A program made the translations under genes and the position numbers. DNA of 17,837 nucleotides, taken from the NCBI GenBank assembly GCA_013695925.1, contig JACCZO010000098.1, positions 1 to 17,837 of the forward strand, read 5' to 3'. The notes under the pieces are model-generated. The model saw only the letters and a program-made list of their open reading frames with translations, did no database searches and was not told the DNA's origin. The first letter of the stretch is position 1. Every line of letters starts with the position of its first letter. This document shows positions 1 through 6,589 of the stretch, one piece after another. The stretch comes from Chthoniobacterales bacterium (GTDB lineage Bacteria > Verrucomicrobiota > Verrucomicrobiia > Chthoniobacterales > UBA10450).

Positions 1-44
1 CTTCCAGCTTGCGGGTCGCAAAAAATTGCAAGCTGGAAGCTTGC
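1..44. repeat. Hairpin / REP-like palindrome at left edge
   Basis: Arms CTTCCAGCTTGC (1-12) and GCAAGCTGGAAG (28-39) are perfect 12-base inverted repeats around a 15-base loop. A second, overlapping hairpin can form from GCAAGCT (28-34) and AGCTTGC (38-44). It lies 16 bases beyond the stop codon of the minus-strand peptidase, so it could act as its transcription terminator, although no T-run follows within the window. The nested palindromes also resemble an interspersed REP-type element. A genome-wide count of GCAAGCTGGAAGCTTGC would separate the two ideas. Confidence 0.6.
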
Positions 45-60
45 GCTACCCTTCCTGCGA

Positions 61-2079
61 TCACCGGTGAATATATCGGGCGAGCCAGTCGAGGTAACGC
101 TGATAGCGATCGAGAATGTAACTCGGCTTCTTGATCTGGTGGAACTGGCCCGGATAGATCACCAGCTCGGTCGGCACGCCTAACGTTTGCAGGGCCTGAT
201 ACATCTGCTCGCTGTTCAGCAACGGCACATTGTAATCTTTCTCCCCGCAGAGGAACAACGTCGGCGTCTTGATCTTGTCCGCGTGCAGGAAGGGATAGGA
301 AATCTTTGCCCAAACCTCCGGATGCGCCCAAGGCGAGCCGAGCTCGTATTCGTAATCGCGGATGTACTGATCGGTGCCGTAGCCGGCGAGGACATTGGAA
401 ATTGACGCGCCGCTGATCGCAGCCTTGAAGCGCGTGGTGGTTGCGATGAGGTAATTGGTCGACATCCCGCCGTAGCTCCAGCCTGCGACCCCGAGACGAT
501 CCGGATCGGCGAGGCCGCGCGCGATCGCATCGTCGACCGCGGCCAGATCGTCCTGCACATCGACACTGCCCCAGGCCGCATAGATGCCCATCGCGTAATC
601 GGTCCCACGCCCGGTCGAGCCCCGCGGGTTGGGCAGCACAACGAGATAACCGCTGGCCGCAAAGAGCTGTTTCTCGAAATCGAATTCGTTCGCGTACTGC
701 GACTGCGGCCCGCCATGCGGACGCAGGATAGCGGGCAACTTGCCTCCCGACTTTGCGTTAGGGGGATGGACGAGGAAGCCGTGGATTTCCGTTCCATCTT
801 GGCTTTTGAATTTCGTTTCCTCCACGCGTCCGAGCTGGACTTGGGCCAGGAGGGGGTCGTTCTGTTCCGTTAGGCTGCGAAGGTCGCCACGCTCGACCGC
901 AAAAATCTCAAAGGGCCGGTCCGGAGTGCTCGCCCGGACGATGACTTTGCCACCGGGGCTCACATCGTAGGCCGTTACCGTGCGCCGCCCGCCAGCGACC
1001 GTCTCGAGGTCTCCGCCCTCGGCGGCGACGCGAACTAACGTGGCCGCGCCATCGTCTTCCAGCAGGGCGAAAATTGATTTTCCATCCGCTGCCCAATGCG
1101 GCTGGATGAAATTGCGGTCGAGAGCCGCGGTCAGGAATTTCGGCTCTCCGCCGGCGGCTGAAATCGTCGCCAACGAATGCGTCGCATAGGCAATTTTCTT
1201 CGGATCGCCGCCGTGGATGTAGGCGATCGTTTTTCCATCGGGGCTCCAGGCCGGGGCGCTCTCCCAGTCGGGATGGCCATCTGCTTCGGGCGTGGCCGTG
1301 AGCTGGCGCTCCTTCGCACCGGGTTTCGGTTCGATCAGATAAATGTCCCAGTTCTCCGTGCGATCGGCGTTTTCCCCGCGCTTGCTGACAAAGGCGATCT
1401 TCTTCCCATCGGGGGACCAGGACGGCAGAAGGTCGTCGTGCTGACCACCCGTCAGGGACGCAACCTTCCGCGTCGCGAGGTCGAGCAGCTGCAGGTGCGA
1501 CCAACGGTTCGTCAGGTATCCGGCGATGTCCTGTTTGAACTGGAAGCGATCAATCACGATCGGTGGAACCGTCTTTTTTTCTTTCTCCTTCGCCTCCGGT
1601 TCGCGCGGGTCGGGATCGTGCACCACGAGCACGATCCGCTTTGAATCCGGCGCCCAGGCGAAGTCGTCGACGCTTCCCTTTTCTGTCGTCAGCTTCTCCG
1701 CTTCACCGCCGCCTCGGGAGAGAATCCAGAGTTGATCGTTGTCGCCCTCATCCGTGCGGCTGGAAAGGAAGGCGAGCCATTTGCCGTCCGGACTCCAGCG
1801 GGGATGCGTCTGCTGGGTGTCGCCGAATGTGAGAGCGCGATTTTCCGAGCCGTCCCAATGGGCGAGCCAAAGATTCTTCGGCTGCTTGTCCTTTGTGAGG
1901 TCCACCGTTCCGACCACGTAGGCGATGCTCTCTCCGTCGGGGGAAAGATTCGGCTCGTCGACATCCCGGATGAGCGCAAAATCGTCCGGCTTCAGGACCC
2001 GCCGCGATTCCGCGCCTAACGAGAGGGTGACACCGAAAAGTGAAAGAAAGAAGACGGGGCGCAGAACCATGCCGGACAT
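61..2079 (-). CDS. Secreted S9-family peptidase (prolyl oligopeptidase / acylaminoacyl-peptidase type)
   Basis: This serine peptidase cleaves short peptides and probably acts in the periplasm. The 672-residue protein starts with a signal peptide (hydrophobic stretch about residues 6-20, likely cut after SLGA). A WD40/TolB-like beta-propeller follows, seen as repeated PxWSPDGKxIAF motifs over about residues 35-400, and a C-terminal alpha/beta hydrolase domain. The nucleophile is Ser535 in GWSYGG, the acid Asp615 in GEKDYNVP, and the base His647 in PGQFHQ, so the triad is complete. The size fits the family. The open frame extends to 2337, but that extension has no propeller or signal character, so I start at the ATG at 2079 (MSGMVLRP) with 2070 as the alternative. 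Neither has a strong ribosome binding site. It appears monocistronic. Substrate unknown. Confidence 0.93.
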   Translation of the reverse strand: MSGMVLRPVFFLSLFGVTLSLGAESRRVLKPDDFALIRDVDEPNLSPDGESIAYVVGTVDLTKDKQPKNLWLAHWDGSENRALTFGDTQQTHPRWSPDGKWLAFLSSRTDEGDNDQLWILSRGGGEAEKLTTEKGSVDDFAWAPDSKRIVLVVHDPDPREPEAKEKEKKTVPPIVIDRFQFKQDIAGYLTNRWSHLQLLDLATRKVASLTGGQHDDLLPSWSPDGKKIAFVSKRGENADRTENWDIYLIEPKPGAKERQLTATPEADGHPDWESAPAWSPDGKTIAYIHGGDPKKIAYATHSLATISAAGGEPKFLTAALDRNFIQPHWAADGKSIFALLEDDGAATLVRVAAEGGDLETVAGGRRTVTAYDVSPGGKVIVRASTPDRPFEIFAVERGDLRSLTEQNDPLLAQVQLGRVEETKFKSQDGTEIHGFLVHPPNAKSGGKLPAILRPHGGPQSQYANEFDFEKQLFAASGYLVVLPNPRGSTGRGTDYAMGIYAAWGSVDVQDDLAAVDDAIARGLADPDRLGVAGWSYGGMSTNYLIATTTRFKAAISGASISNVLAGYGTDQYIRDYEYELGSPWAHPEVWAKISYPFLHADKIKTPTLFLCGEKDYNVPLLNSEQMYQALQTLGVPTELVIYPGQFHQIKKPSYILDRYQRYLDWLARYIHR

Positions 2080-2383
2080 TTTTAAACGGTTCGATCGGCA
2101 AAATGCCAGAGAAATGGCGCCGCGCGCAAATGTTTGGGCTAAGTCCGGCCCCGGTTTGTCGTAGAAGATAATGTTGATGAGGAGCGCAATCCGCCTCCGG
2201 CCGCAGCGAGAAAGAAAATGATCGCCGAGCCCGGGATAACCCCAGATGCGGAAGCTGGTAATATCAGCGATGGCGGCGGCGGCGTTAGGGCATGCCCATG
2301 CATTCCGGAAACGGAATTGGAACAGCAAACAACGCACCGATCGCGCCGGCCGGACCGACGGTTAGGTCGCGGTGCGCTTTTCG
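2080..2383. other. Intergenic, no gene recognised
   Basis: These 304 bases separate the peptidase start from the DUF5069 stop. Open frames cross it on both strands but none resembles a protein family. It should hold the peptidase promoter. I see no convincing -35/-10 pair and no terminator hairpin for the DUF5069 gene. Confidence 0.5.
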
Positions 2384-2836
2384 CTAGGCGGCAACTGAGT
2401 AACTCACCCGGTCATCTTCTTCCAGCCAATCGAAAAGCGGCGTCGTCTTTGGGTCAAGGCCGAGAGGCTTCACCGAATCAACGTACCATTGGCGTTTTTC
2501 GGGGTTGTCGTAGGGATTCGAGGTCAGCATTTCCTCACACCAGGCCGCTTTCTCCTCCTCGGTCTTACGCGTGCCGTGGCTGTCAACCCACTGCACCATT
2601 TCGTCGTCGCTTTTTCCTTTCGCGACCTCCGCTTTAAAATCCTCGCCCTTAATCCCTTTCCAGCCAAAAAGCATGTTATCGAGCGGGCAATCGAAATGAT
2701 ATTCGGCGATATCACCCGCCAGCAGAGCGCGGCATTTATCGAGCGTGCGGCCGAGAATCACGTAGCCGCCGACGCGCGTCTTCGGGCTGCGCGGCGCTTC
2801 TTTCGTCAGGTCTTTTCCTTTTACGTTTTGTTCCAT
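2384..2836 (-). CDS. DUF5069 domain-containing protein
   Basis: A 150-residue cytoplasmic protein of unknown function. Near the N-terminus it carries the family's characteristic opening, with RSPKTRVGGYVILGRTLDKC followed by RALLAGDIAEYHFDCPLDN; the central part has a KGxSDDEMVQWVDSHG segment, and the C-terminal region has a YVDSVKPLGLDPKTTPLFDW segment. No signal peptide or membrane segment is present. The reading frame is open upstream to 2944, but the added residues are proline-rich and overlap the divergent gene, so I choose the ATG at 2836 (MEQNVKGKD). It is divergent from the PA2169-family gene with about 96 bases between the starts, so the two may share a control region. DUF5069 proteins are, as I recall, common in Verrucomicrobiota and Planctomycetota; no reaction is established for them. 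Confidence 0.85.
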   Translation of the reverse strand: MEQNVKGKDLTKEAPRSPKTRVGGYVILGRTLDKCRALLAGDIAEYHFDCPLDNMLFGWKGIKGEDFKAEVAKGKSDDEMVQWVDSHGTRKTEEEKAAWCEEMLTSNPYDNPEKRQWYVDSVKPLGLDPKTTPLFDWLEEDDRVSYSVAA

Positions 2837-2932
2837 GGAAGAGGATAGGCGGGGCGGTAGCAGCGGGCAAACCCGCGCACTTTTTGGGGGCCCCGGTGGG
2901 CGCAAACCGGCGGTCCCATCCGATTCAGGTGC

Positions 2933-3388
2933 ATGAGCCAACAAAAGGAAATCATTTCAACATTAAATAATTTAATCGAAACCCTGAAAGACGGTCAGGA
3001 AGGTTTCAAGCAATCAGCCGAGGGCGTCGATGATCCGCAGCTGAAATCGACCTTCGACATGCTTTCGCTGCAGCGTTCCAAATTCGCCGGTGAACTGCAG
3101 AGCGAAGTCGTGAAGCTGGGCGATCCCGACCCGGAAGATTCCAGCAGCGTGAGCGGCTCGATGCATCGCGCTTGGATTAACGTCAAGAGCGCGGTGACGA
3201 ATCGCGATCGCCACGCCATCCTCGCCGAAGCCGAGCGCGGTGAAGACAGCGCCGTCGCGGCCTACAAGGACGCGATGGAGCACGATTTGCCGGCCCCGAT
3301 CAAAGAGATCGTGACCCGGCAGTCCGCCGAAGTGAAAGCAGCGCACGACGAAGTCCGCACCCTGCGCGACGCCGCGGCGCAAAAGTAA
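2933..3388 (+). CDS. PA2169 / DUF2383 family four-helix-bundle protein
   Basis: A 151-residue soluble, mostly helical protein resembling the ferritin-like DUF2383 family, often annotated as PA2169 family. The first helix begins EIISTLNNLIETLKDGQEGF. The second holds STFDMLSLQRSKFAGELQSE. A middle segment reads SMHRAWINVKSAVTNRDRHA, then AILAEAERGEDSAVAAYKDA, and a final helix carries IVTRQSAEVKAAHDEVRTLR. These blocks follow the family order. In related genomes such proteins go with stress and envelope genes, but their function is not established. The start ATG at 2933 matches the family N-terminus. The beginning of the gene is unusually AT-rich compared with its surroundings. A strong terminator follows 26 bases after the stop, so it is probably transcribed alone. 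Confidence 0.88.
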   Translation: MSQQKEIISTLNNLIETLKDGQEGFKQSAEGVDDPQLKSTFDMLSLQRSKFAGELQSEVVKLGDPDPEDSSSVSGSMHRAWINVKSAVTNRDRHAILAEAERGEDSAVAAYKDAMEHDLPAPIKEIVTRQSAEVKAAHDEVRTLRDAAAQK

Positions 3389-3414
3389 AACCGAAGTCAG
3401 TTTAGAATCAGGAC

Positions 3415-3448
3415 AGGCGGAACGCATCCAGCGTTCCGCCTCTTTTTC
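3415..3448 (+). terminator. Rho-independent terminator after the PA2169-family gene
   Basis: A perfect 11-base stem, AGGCGGAACGC (3415-3425) with GCGTTCCGCCT (3431-3441), closes a 5-base loop and is followed by CTTTTTC. It sits 26 bases after the stop at 3388 and should isolate the nucleotidyltransferase cassette from upstream transcription. Confidence 0.92.
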
Positions 3449-3543
3449 GAAGGGACTTCTGCAAGTCCACGAGCGAGCGAACGCTTGGGCTGCGAACCTG
3501 CGGCGCTTGACAGGCGGGGAGGCGGTCGAAATGCTGACGTCGG

Positions 3544-4065
3544 ATGAAAAAGGCCGACTTGGAAGCGATCGCCAATGCCTTAAACCAAGCCGGCGCTCTC
3601 TTCATCGTGGTGGGCGGCCTTGCGGTCATCGAGCACGGCTACGGCCGCAATACCTACGATGTCGATATGGTCCTTCATCTGCGGGAGGACTTGGTGAAAG
3701 AGGCTTTCGCCGCGCTGGCGCGCATCGGTTACCATCCTCGTGTGCCCATCACTGCGGAACAGTTTGCCCGTCCCGAAGTGCGCCGACAACTCATCGAGGA
3801 AAAGCGAATGGAAGTTCTGAATTTCTGGAGCGATATCCATCGCGAAACGCCTCTCGATATCTTCGTGACTGAGCCCTTTGACTTCATGGCGGAATATGGA
3901 AAAGCGGAAATTCGGGAGCTTGCACCGGGCCTGCCGGTGCGGATCGTGCGGCTGGAAACGCTCTTGCAGATGAAGAAAGGCGCCGGACGCCCGAAAGACC
4001 TGGCTGACATCGACGAGTTGAGCCTCTTGCACGGATTGCCCTCCAGTTATGACCGACCCGAATAA
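3544..4065 (+). CDS. Nucleotidyltransferase-fold protein 1 (AbiEii/MNT-like)
   Basis: A 173-residue protein with the polymerase-beta-type nucleotidyltransferase signature. VVGGLAVIEHGYG puts the Gly-Gly pair at residues 24-25. TYDVD supplies acidic residues Asp39 and Asp41, and LDIFV supplies a third at Asp105. A C-terminal QMKKGAGRPKDLADIDEL segment matches the basic motif of AbiEii-type antiphage and toxin proteins. It should bind NTP and metal and may transfer a nucleotide to RNA or protein; the target cannot be read from the sequence. The stop overlaps the start of the next gene by 17 bases, so the two are very likely translated together. The start at 3544 is the first ATG before the fold; the ribosome binding site is weak. 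It could equally be a housekeeping enzyme with no defence role. Confidence 0.82.
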   Translation: MKKADLEAIANALNQAGALFIVVGGLAVIEHGYGRNTYDVDMVLHLREDLVKEAFAALARIGYHPRVPITAEQFARPEVRRQLIEEKRMEVLNFWSDIHRETPLDIFVTEPFDFMAEYGKAEIRELAPGLPVRIVRLETLLQMKKGAGRPKDLADIDELSLLHGLPSSYDRPE

Positions 4066-4522
4066 CGACAAGGAGATTGACTGGAGCCTGTGCACATGGA
4101 AAGGCTCGCGGCGTCGCCAACACCAGGACTTTCACGCTCTGCCTTTCAGCCGCAAACTGGAGATCATCGAAGAGATGAACGTTTTCGTCGCGAGCCGGCA
4201 GATTACAGTGTCAGCAGTCACGCCTGCCGTCGTTCAAGAGCAACCTCATATCGACCCCTACACCGGAGAGCACATCGCGCCTGTCTCCCGAGCTCGGCGC
4301 GCCGACGACGTGGCTGCGGGCGAGGCGATCCCGACGCAATGGCGCGAGGAGTTTGAAGCGGCCGCGCGCCGCCCCCTGGCGCTGCGGATGCGCTACGCCT
4401 TTATCCACACCTACAAGCCCGTGCTTGATGACGCGCCTTACCGTTCCTGGGATACCACCGCCGAGTATCGGCGCTGGTGTGAAGAGAATCTGCCCGACTG
4501 GCTAGGCTATGGCCGCGTTTGA
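4049..4522 (+). CDS. Small partner protein of nucleotidyltransferases, apparently a two-part fusion
   Basis: A 157-residue soluble protein without a recognised catalytic motif. Two parts are visible. Residues about 8-50 (DWSLCTWKGSRRRQHQDF, then ALPFSRKLEIIEEM) resemble short proteins I associate with being encoded beside nucleotidyltransferase genes. Residues about 105-157 (MRYAFIHTYKP, then SWDTTAEYRRWCEENLP and DWLGYGRV) resemble a second, different short family found beside other nucleotidyltransferases. The 50 or so residues between look like a low-complexity Ala/Arg-rich linker. It overlaps the upstream gene by 17 bases and the downstream one by 14, so all three are probably one translationally coupled operon. 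The partner families are recalled from memory and no function is established. Inference: an adaptor or inhibitor that binds both enzymes. Confidence 0.75.
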   Translation: MTDPNNDKEIDWSLCTWKGSRRRQHQDFHALPFSRKLEIIEEMNVFVASRQITVSAVTPAVVQEQPHIDPYTGEHIAPVSRARRADDVAAGEAIPTQWREEFEAAARRPLALRMRYAFIHTYKPVLDDAPYRSWDTTAEYRRWCEENLPDWLGYGRV

Positions 4523-4979
4523 GTACCGGCAGGCGGAGGAGATCAGGGATAAGTTCGCCGCTCATGGCGTGCGCTACCTGTTTCTGGGCAAATCCGGCGC
4601 GATCCTGCTCGGCTTTCCAGACACGACACAGGACGCGGACCTATTCGTTGAGCGTACCCCGGAGAATTGCCGCGCCCTGGCCGTCTCCCTGCTGGAGTTA
4701 GGCTTTGCTCTTACTCCCGAGCAAAGAAACGAAGTCGAGCGCGGGAAGGACTTCATCCAATTAAAGAACGGACCCTACGACCTGGACCTGATCTTTGCGC
4801 CCGATGGCATCGAACGTTTCGAAGACGCCTGGCGGCGCCGCATAGAAGTGGAAGGTTTTCCGGTGTGCCACTTGGACGACATCATTGCGAGCAAAGCCGC
4901 CACCAACCGACAAAAAGACCGCGAATCACTCCCACGGCTGCGTTCCTTCCGTGAATGGTGGCTGCGGCACTCGGCCTAA
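4509..4979 (+). CDS. Nucleotidyltransferase-fold protein 2
   Basis: A 156-residue protein of the same fold class as the 3544 gene but a distant branch. LGKSGAILLGFPDTTQDADLFV carries the glycine motif (residues 27-35) and the acids Asp42 and Asp44; YDLDLIF gives the third acid at about Asp91/Asp93. The usual Gly-Gly pair is replaced by Gly-Lys-Ser-Gly, which may alter nucleotide binding. The C-terminal part (HLDDIIASKAATNRQKDRES) has the Lys-rich helix typical of AbiEii-like proteins. Its start lies inside the end of the partner gene (14-base overlap). It has no close sequence resemblance to the first enzyme, so this is not a recent tandem duplication. Target unknown. Confidence 0.78.
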   Translation: MAAFEYRQAEEIRDKFAAHGVRYLFLGKSGAILLGFPDTTQDADLFVERTPENCRALAVSLLELGFALTPEQRNEVERGKDFIQLKNGPYDLDLIFAPDGIERFEDAWRRRIEVEGFPVCHLDDIIASKAATNRQKDRESLPRLRSFREWWLRHSA

Positions 4980-4997
4980 CCCCTTTACGGAGTTATG

Positions 4998-5022
4998 TTG
5001 TAAACCTCTCCAAGGCGACGCC
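4998..5022. repeat. Fragment of secreted-protein module tail, copy A
   Basis: TTGTAAACCTC, then CCAAGGCGACGCC, matches the module tail at 5581-5606 with one missing base and one substitution, in the same orientation. Read on the minus strand it corresponds to the GVALVEVYN ending of the decayed module, frameshifted here. The two copies bracket the antitoxin and broken toxin. Confidence 0.6.
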
Positions 5023-5108
5023 GCAGGCCTCATAGACGTGACTCACATATATGACGCGAGCGATTCCACCATTTGGCCTTTCCCGTCGAAGATGACTACA
5101 ATATGGTC

Positions 5109-5360
5109 ATGAAGAGTGTCAGCGTGGCCAGATTAAAAAGTAACCTCAGCCAATATCTCGACGCGGTGAAAAAGGGAGCGGAAATTATTGTCACCTCTCA
5201 TCGCCAACCGGTCGCTCGCCTGGCGCCGCTGGAGAAAGAAGGTTCATCGCTCGAGATCATCGCCGCTCGCCTGCCGGTCGCTTCACTGAAGAAAATCAGA
5301 GGGATCAAACTGAAGAGCGATCCGATCGCGTGGCTGATGGCGGACCGGCGTCGCCGATGA
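5109..5360 (+). CDS. Phd/YefM-family type II antitoxin
   Basis: An 83-residue antitoxin. Residues 1-42 (SVSVARLKSNLSQYLDAVKK, then GAEIIVTSHRQPVARLAPLE) form the conserved Phd/YefM DNA-binding dimerisation fold. The C-terminal tail, ending DPIAWLMADRRRR, is the usual flexible toxin-binding part. Such proteins neutralise a toxin and repress their own operon. The stop overlaps the toxin start in the classic ATGA arrangement (5357-5360), but the toxin is broken, so this is an orphan. The ATG at 5103 is an alternative start two codons earlier; the open frame extends further to 5073. Two helix-breaking differences were looked for in the DNA-binding part and none was seen, so it may still fold and repress. 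Confidence 0.86.
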   Translation: MKSVSVARLKSNLSQYLDAVKKGAEIIVTSHRQPVARLAPLEKEGSSLEIIAARLPVASLKKIRGIKLKSDPIAWLMADRRRR

Positions 5361-5565
5361 ACGTCTATCTCAATTCCTCAGTGCCCTTGCCGGCTCCGGC
5401 GCGAAGCCGCGCCCATCCCGGGCTGGGGAGACTGGGAACACGCCTATGCCAGCGTATTGCGGCGGTTGGAGGTTTTTGCGGACGATTGATCGAATGCGGC
5501 TTGGTGGGGTCCTGGCGGACGATCAGTTGGCCGCTTACACCGCGTCGCAACGCTTGATGCAGTAG
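5357..5565 (+). pseudogene. Decayed PIN-domain (VapC-like) toxin
   Basis: PIN toxins are ribonucleases of about 130 residues. Here only scattered pieces of the N-terminal half remain. The first frame begins MNVYLNSSV, the typical PIN opening although the usual catalytic Asp after Leu is Asn. A second frame gives ALAGSGAKP. A third, from about 5412, gives PIPGWGDWEHAYASVLRRLE. A further shift near 5473 gives FLRTIDRMRLGGVLADDQLA and ends at a TAG (5563-5565). At least three frame changes are needed and the C-terminal half, with the remaining acidic residues, is missing. The gene follows the antitoxin in the standard overlapping order. It should be inactive. Sequencing error could explain one indel but hardly all of them plus the truncation. 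Confidence 0.8.
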
Positions 5566-5567
5566 AA

Positions 5568-6021
5568 TCACGGCGTGACATTGTAAACCTCGACCAAGGC
5601 GACGCCTGTAGTGTCATCTTTCCCGCGGACGATGGCGGTGGAGTTATCGGGCGTTAGGGTCGCGAGAATGGCCGATTCGCGATCATCCGTCGGGGAAAGA
5701 CCCGTCGCCGAATCTGCGACTCCTGAGTATCTTTCCAGTCGTCGTTCTGGGTAATGATCACTCCGTCCTTGTCGCGCAGCTCCAAGGTTGGATCTTCCAG
5801 CGAGCCGCTGACGCCAAAGTCTGCCAGTGCCGGCCCGATGGCGCGTACCAGCACCTGACTGCTCCCTCCGCCGACGATGACGCCTCCGATCATGACGTTG
5901 TCCCCGTATCGACAAAGCCGCGGGTCGAGATGTTGACCAGGGTGGAATCAGCCGCCGCATCCAGGTCGTAGGCTTCGACCAAGCCGACCCCAGCTCCCCC
6001 GTTCTTGCCCGGCACAATCGT
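5568..6021 (-). pseudogene. Remnant of a secreted-protein C-terminal module
   Basis: Three consecutive frames on the minus strand rebuild one beta-rich module. The first piece (6021 to about 5905) reads TIVPGKNGGAGVGLVEAYDL, then STLVNISTRGFVDTG. After a one-base loss the second (about 5895-5715) reads MIGGVIVGGGSSQVLVRAIG, PALADFGVSGSLEDPTLELR and DGVIITQNDDWKDTQESQI. After another shift near 5710 the third reads ATGLSPTDDRESAILATLTP, then STAIVRGKDDTTGVALVEVY, ending in a TGA at 5568. I remember this module from the C-terminal ends of large secreted verrucomicrobial proteins. No N-terminal part of such a protein lies upstream, so it is a truncated, frameshifted remnant. Confidence 0.75.
5581..5606. 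repeat. Secreted-protein module tail, copy B
   Basis: This is the segment of the decayed module that encodes GVALVEVYN on the minus strand. It matches copy A at 4998-5022 in direct orientation, about 583 bases apart. Confidence 0.6.
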
Positions 6022-6169
6022 CGTGTTTCGCCCTGAGCATCAACGTGTCCTCGGAAGAGGCGGGGCTCTCAGGATCCATCAGCGGATTTTTCGCGTCGCC
6101 AGAGCCGGCCGCTTCAAATTCGCCTTCGCTTGGGAGGCGGAAGGCTCGGTTGAAGCGGCGACTCGCGGT

Positions 6170-6574
6170 CTAGTAATAGGCTTCGACGTCGGCGTGGCCC
6201 GTTCCATCACCATTGTCAGTGATGATCAGGCGGACGTGGGTGGCAAACACTCCATCGTAATCGCTAAACCAGTGGTAAGATAGCCCATTCACCCTGTAGT
6301 ACGGGTTGCCCACATATGTACCTGGTGGCATTGAGGAGAGATCGGTGAAAATACACTGCTCCGTGTCTCTCGTGAGCGACTTATTGCTGATGCGAAAACC
6401 AACGCAGTTCCACCTGCCTCCGATTTCACCATCGTAGACAGCCGTGAAGCGAACAATGGTCCGTTCGATCTCCGTTTCGATGCCTGCAACGTTTCCGGCA
6501 ACCGCACTGCCCGCCTCAAGGCTCGCCCCGCCCAGAGCGAGGACTAATATCGCAAGAAGTGCAGTCTTTTTCAT
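6170..6574 (-). CDS. Small secreted protein of unknown function
   Basis: A 134-residue protein with a clear signal peptide: MKKTALLAILVLALGGASLE, with cleavage probable near AGSAVA or slightly earlier. The mature part is acidic and rich in Tyr, Thr and Gly, with two cysteines (in RWNCVGF and EQCIFTD) that could form a disulphide in the periplasm. I do not recognise a family. AGAGGT lies about 7 bases before the ATG, one of the better ribosome binding sites in the window. The start is 15 bases after the stop of the upstream secreted-protein gene, so the two are probably one operon and their products may act together. No transmembrane segment follows the signal. Confidence 0.72.
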   Translation of the reverse strand: MKKTALLAILVLALGGASLEAGSAVAGNVAGIETEIERTIVRFTAVYDGEIGGRWNCVGFRISNKSLTRDTEQCIFTDLSSMPPGTYVGNPYYRVNGLSYHWFSDYDGVFATHVRLIITDNGDGTGHADVEAYY

Positions 6575-6589
6575 ATTTGAAACCTCTGA

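Noticed and set aside
2080..2337. N-terminal extension of the S9 peptidase
   Set aside because: It lacks family similarity and would bury the signal peptide about 90 residues inside the protein.
3508..3536. TTGACA before the nucleotidyltransferase cassette as a promoter
   Set aside because: The -35 word is present but the sequence at the right distance (AATGCT) is a poor -10, so it was not listed.
5568..6017. One 149-residue minus-strand gene
   Set aside because: Only its last third is in the correct frame of the module; the rest is an out-of-frame, Arg-rich reading of the same module.
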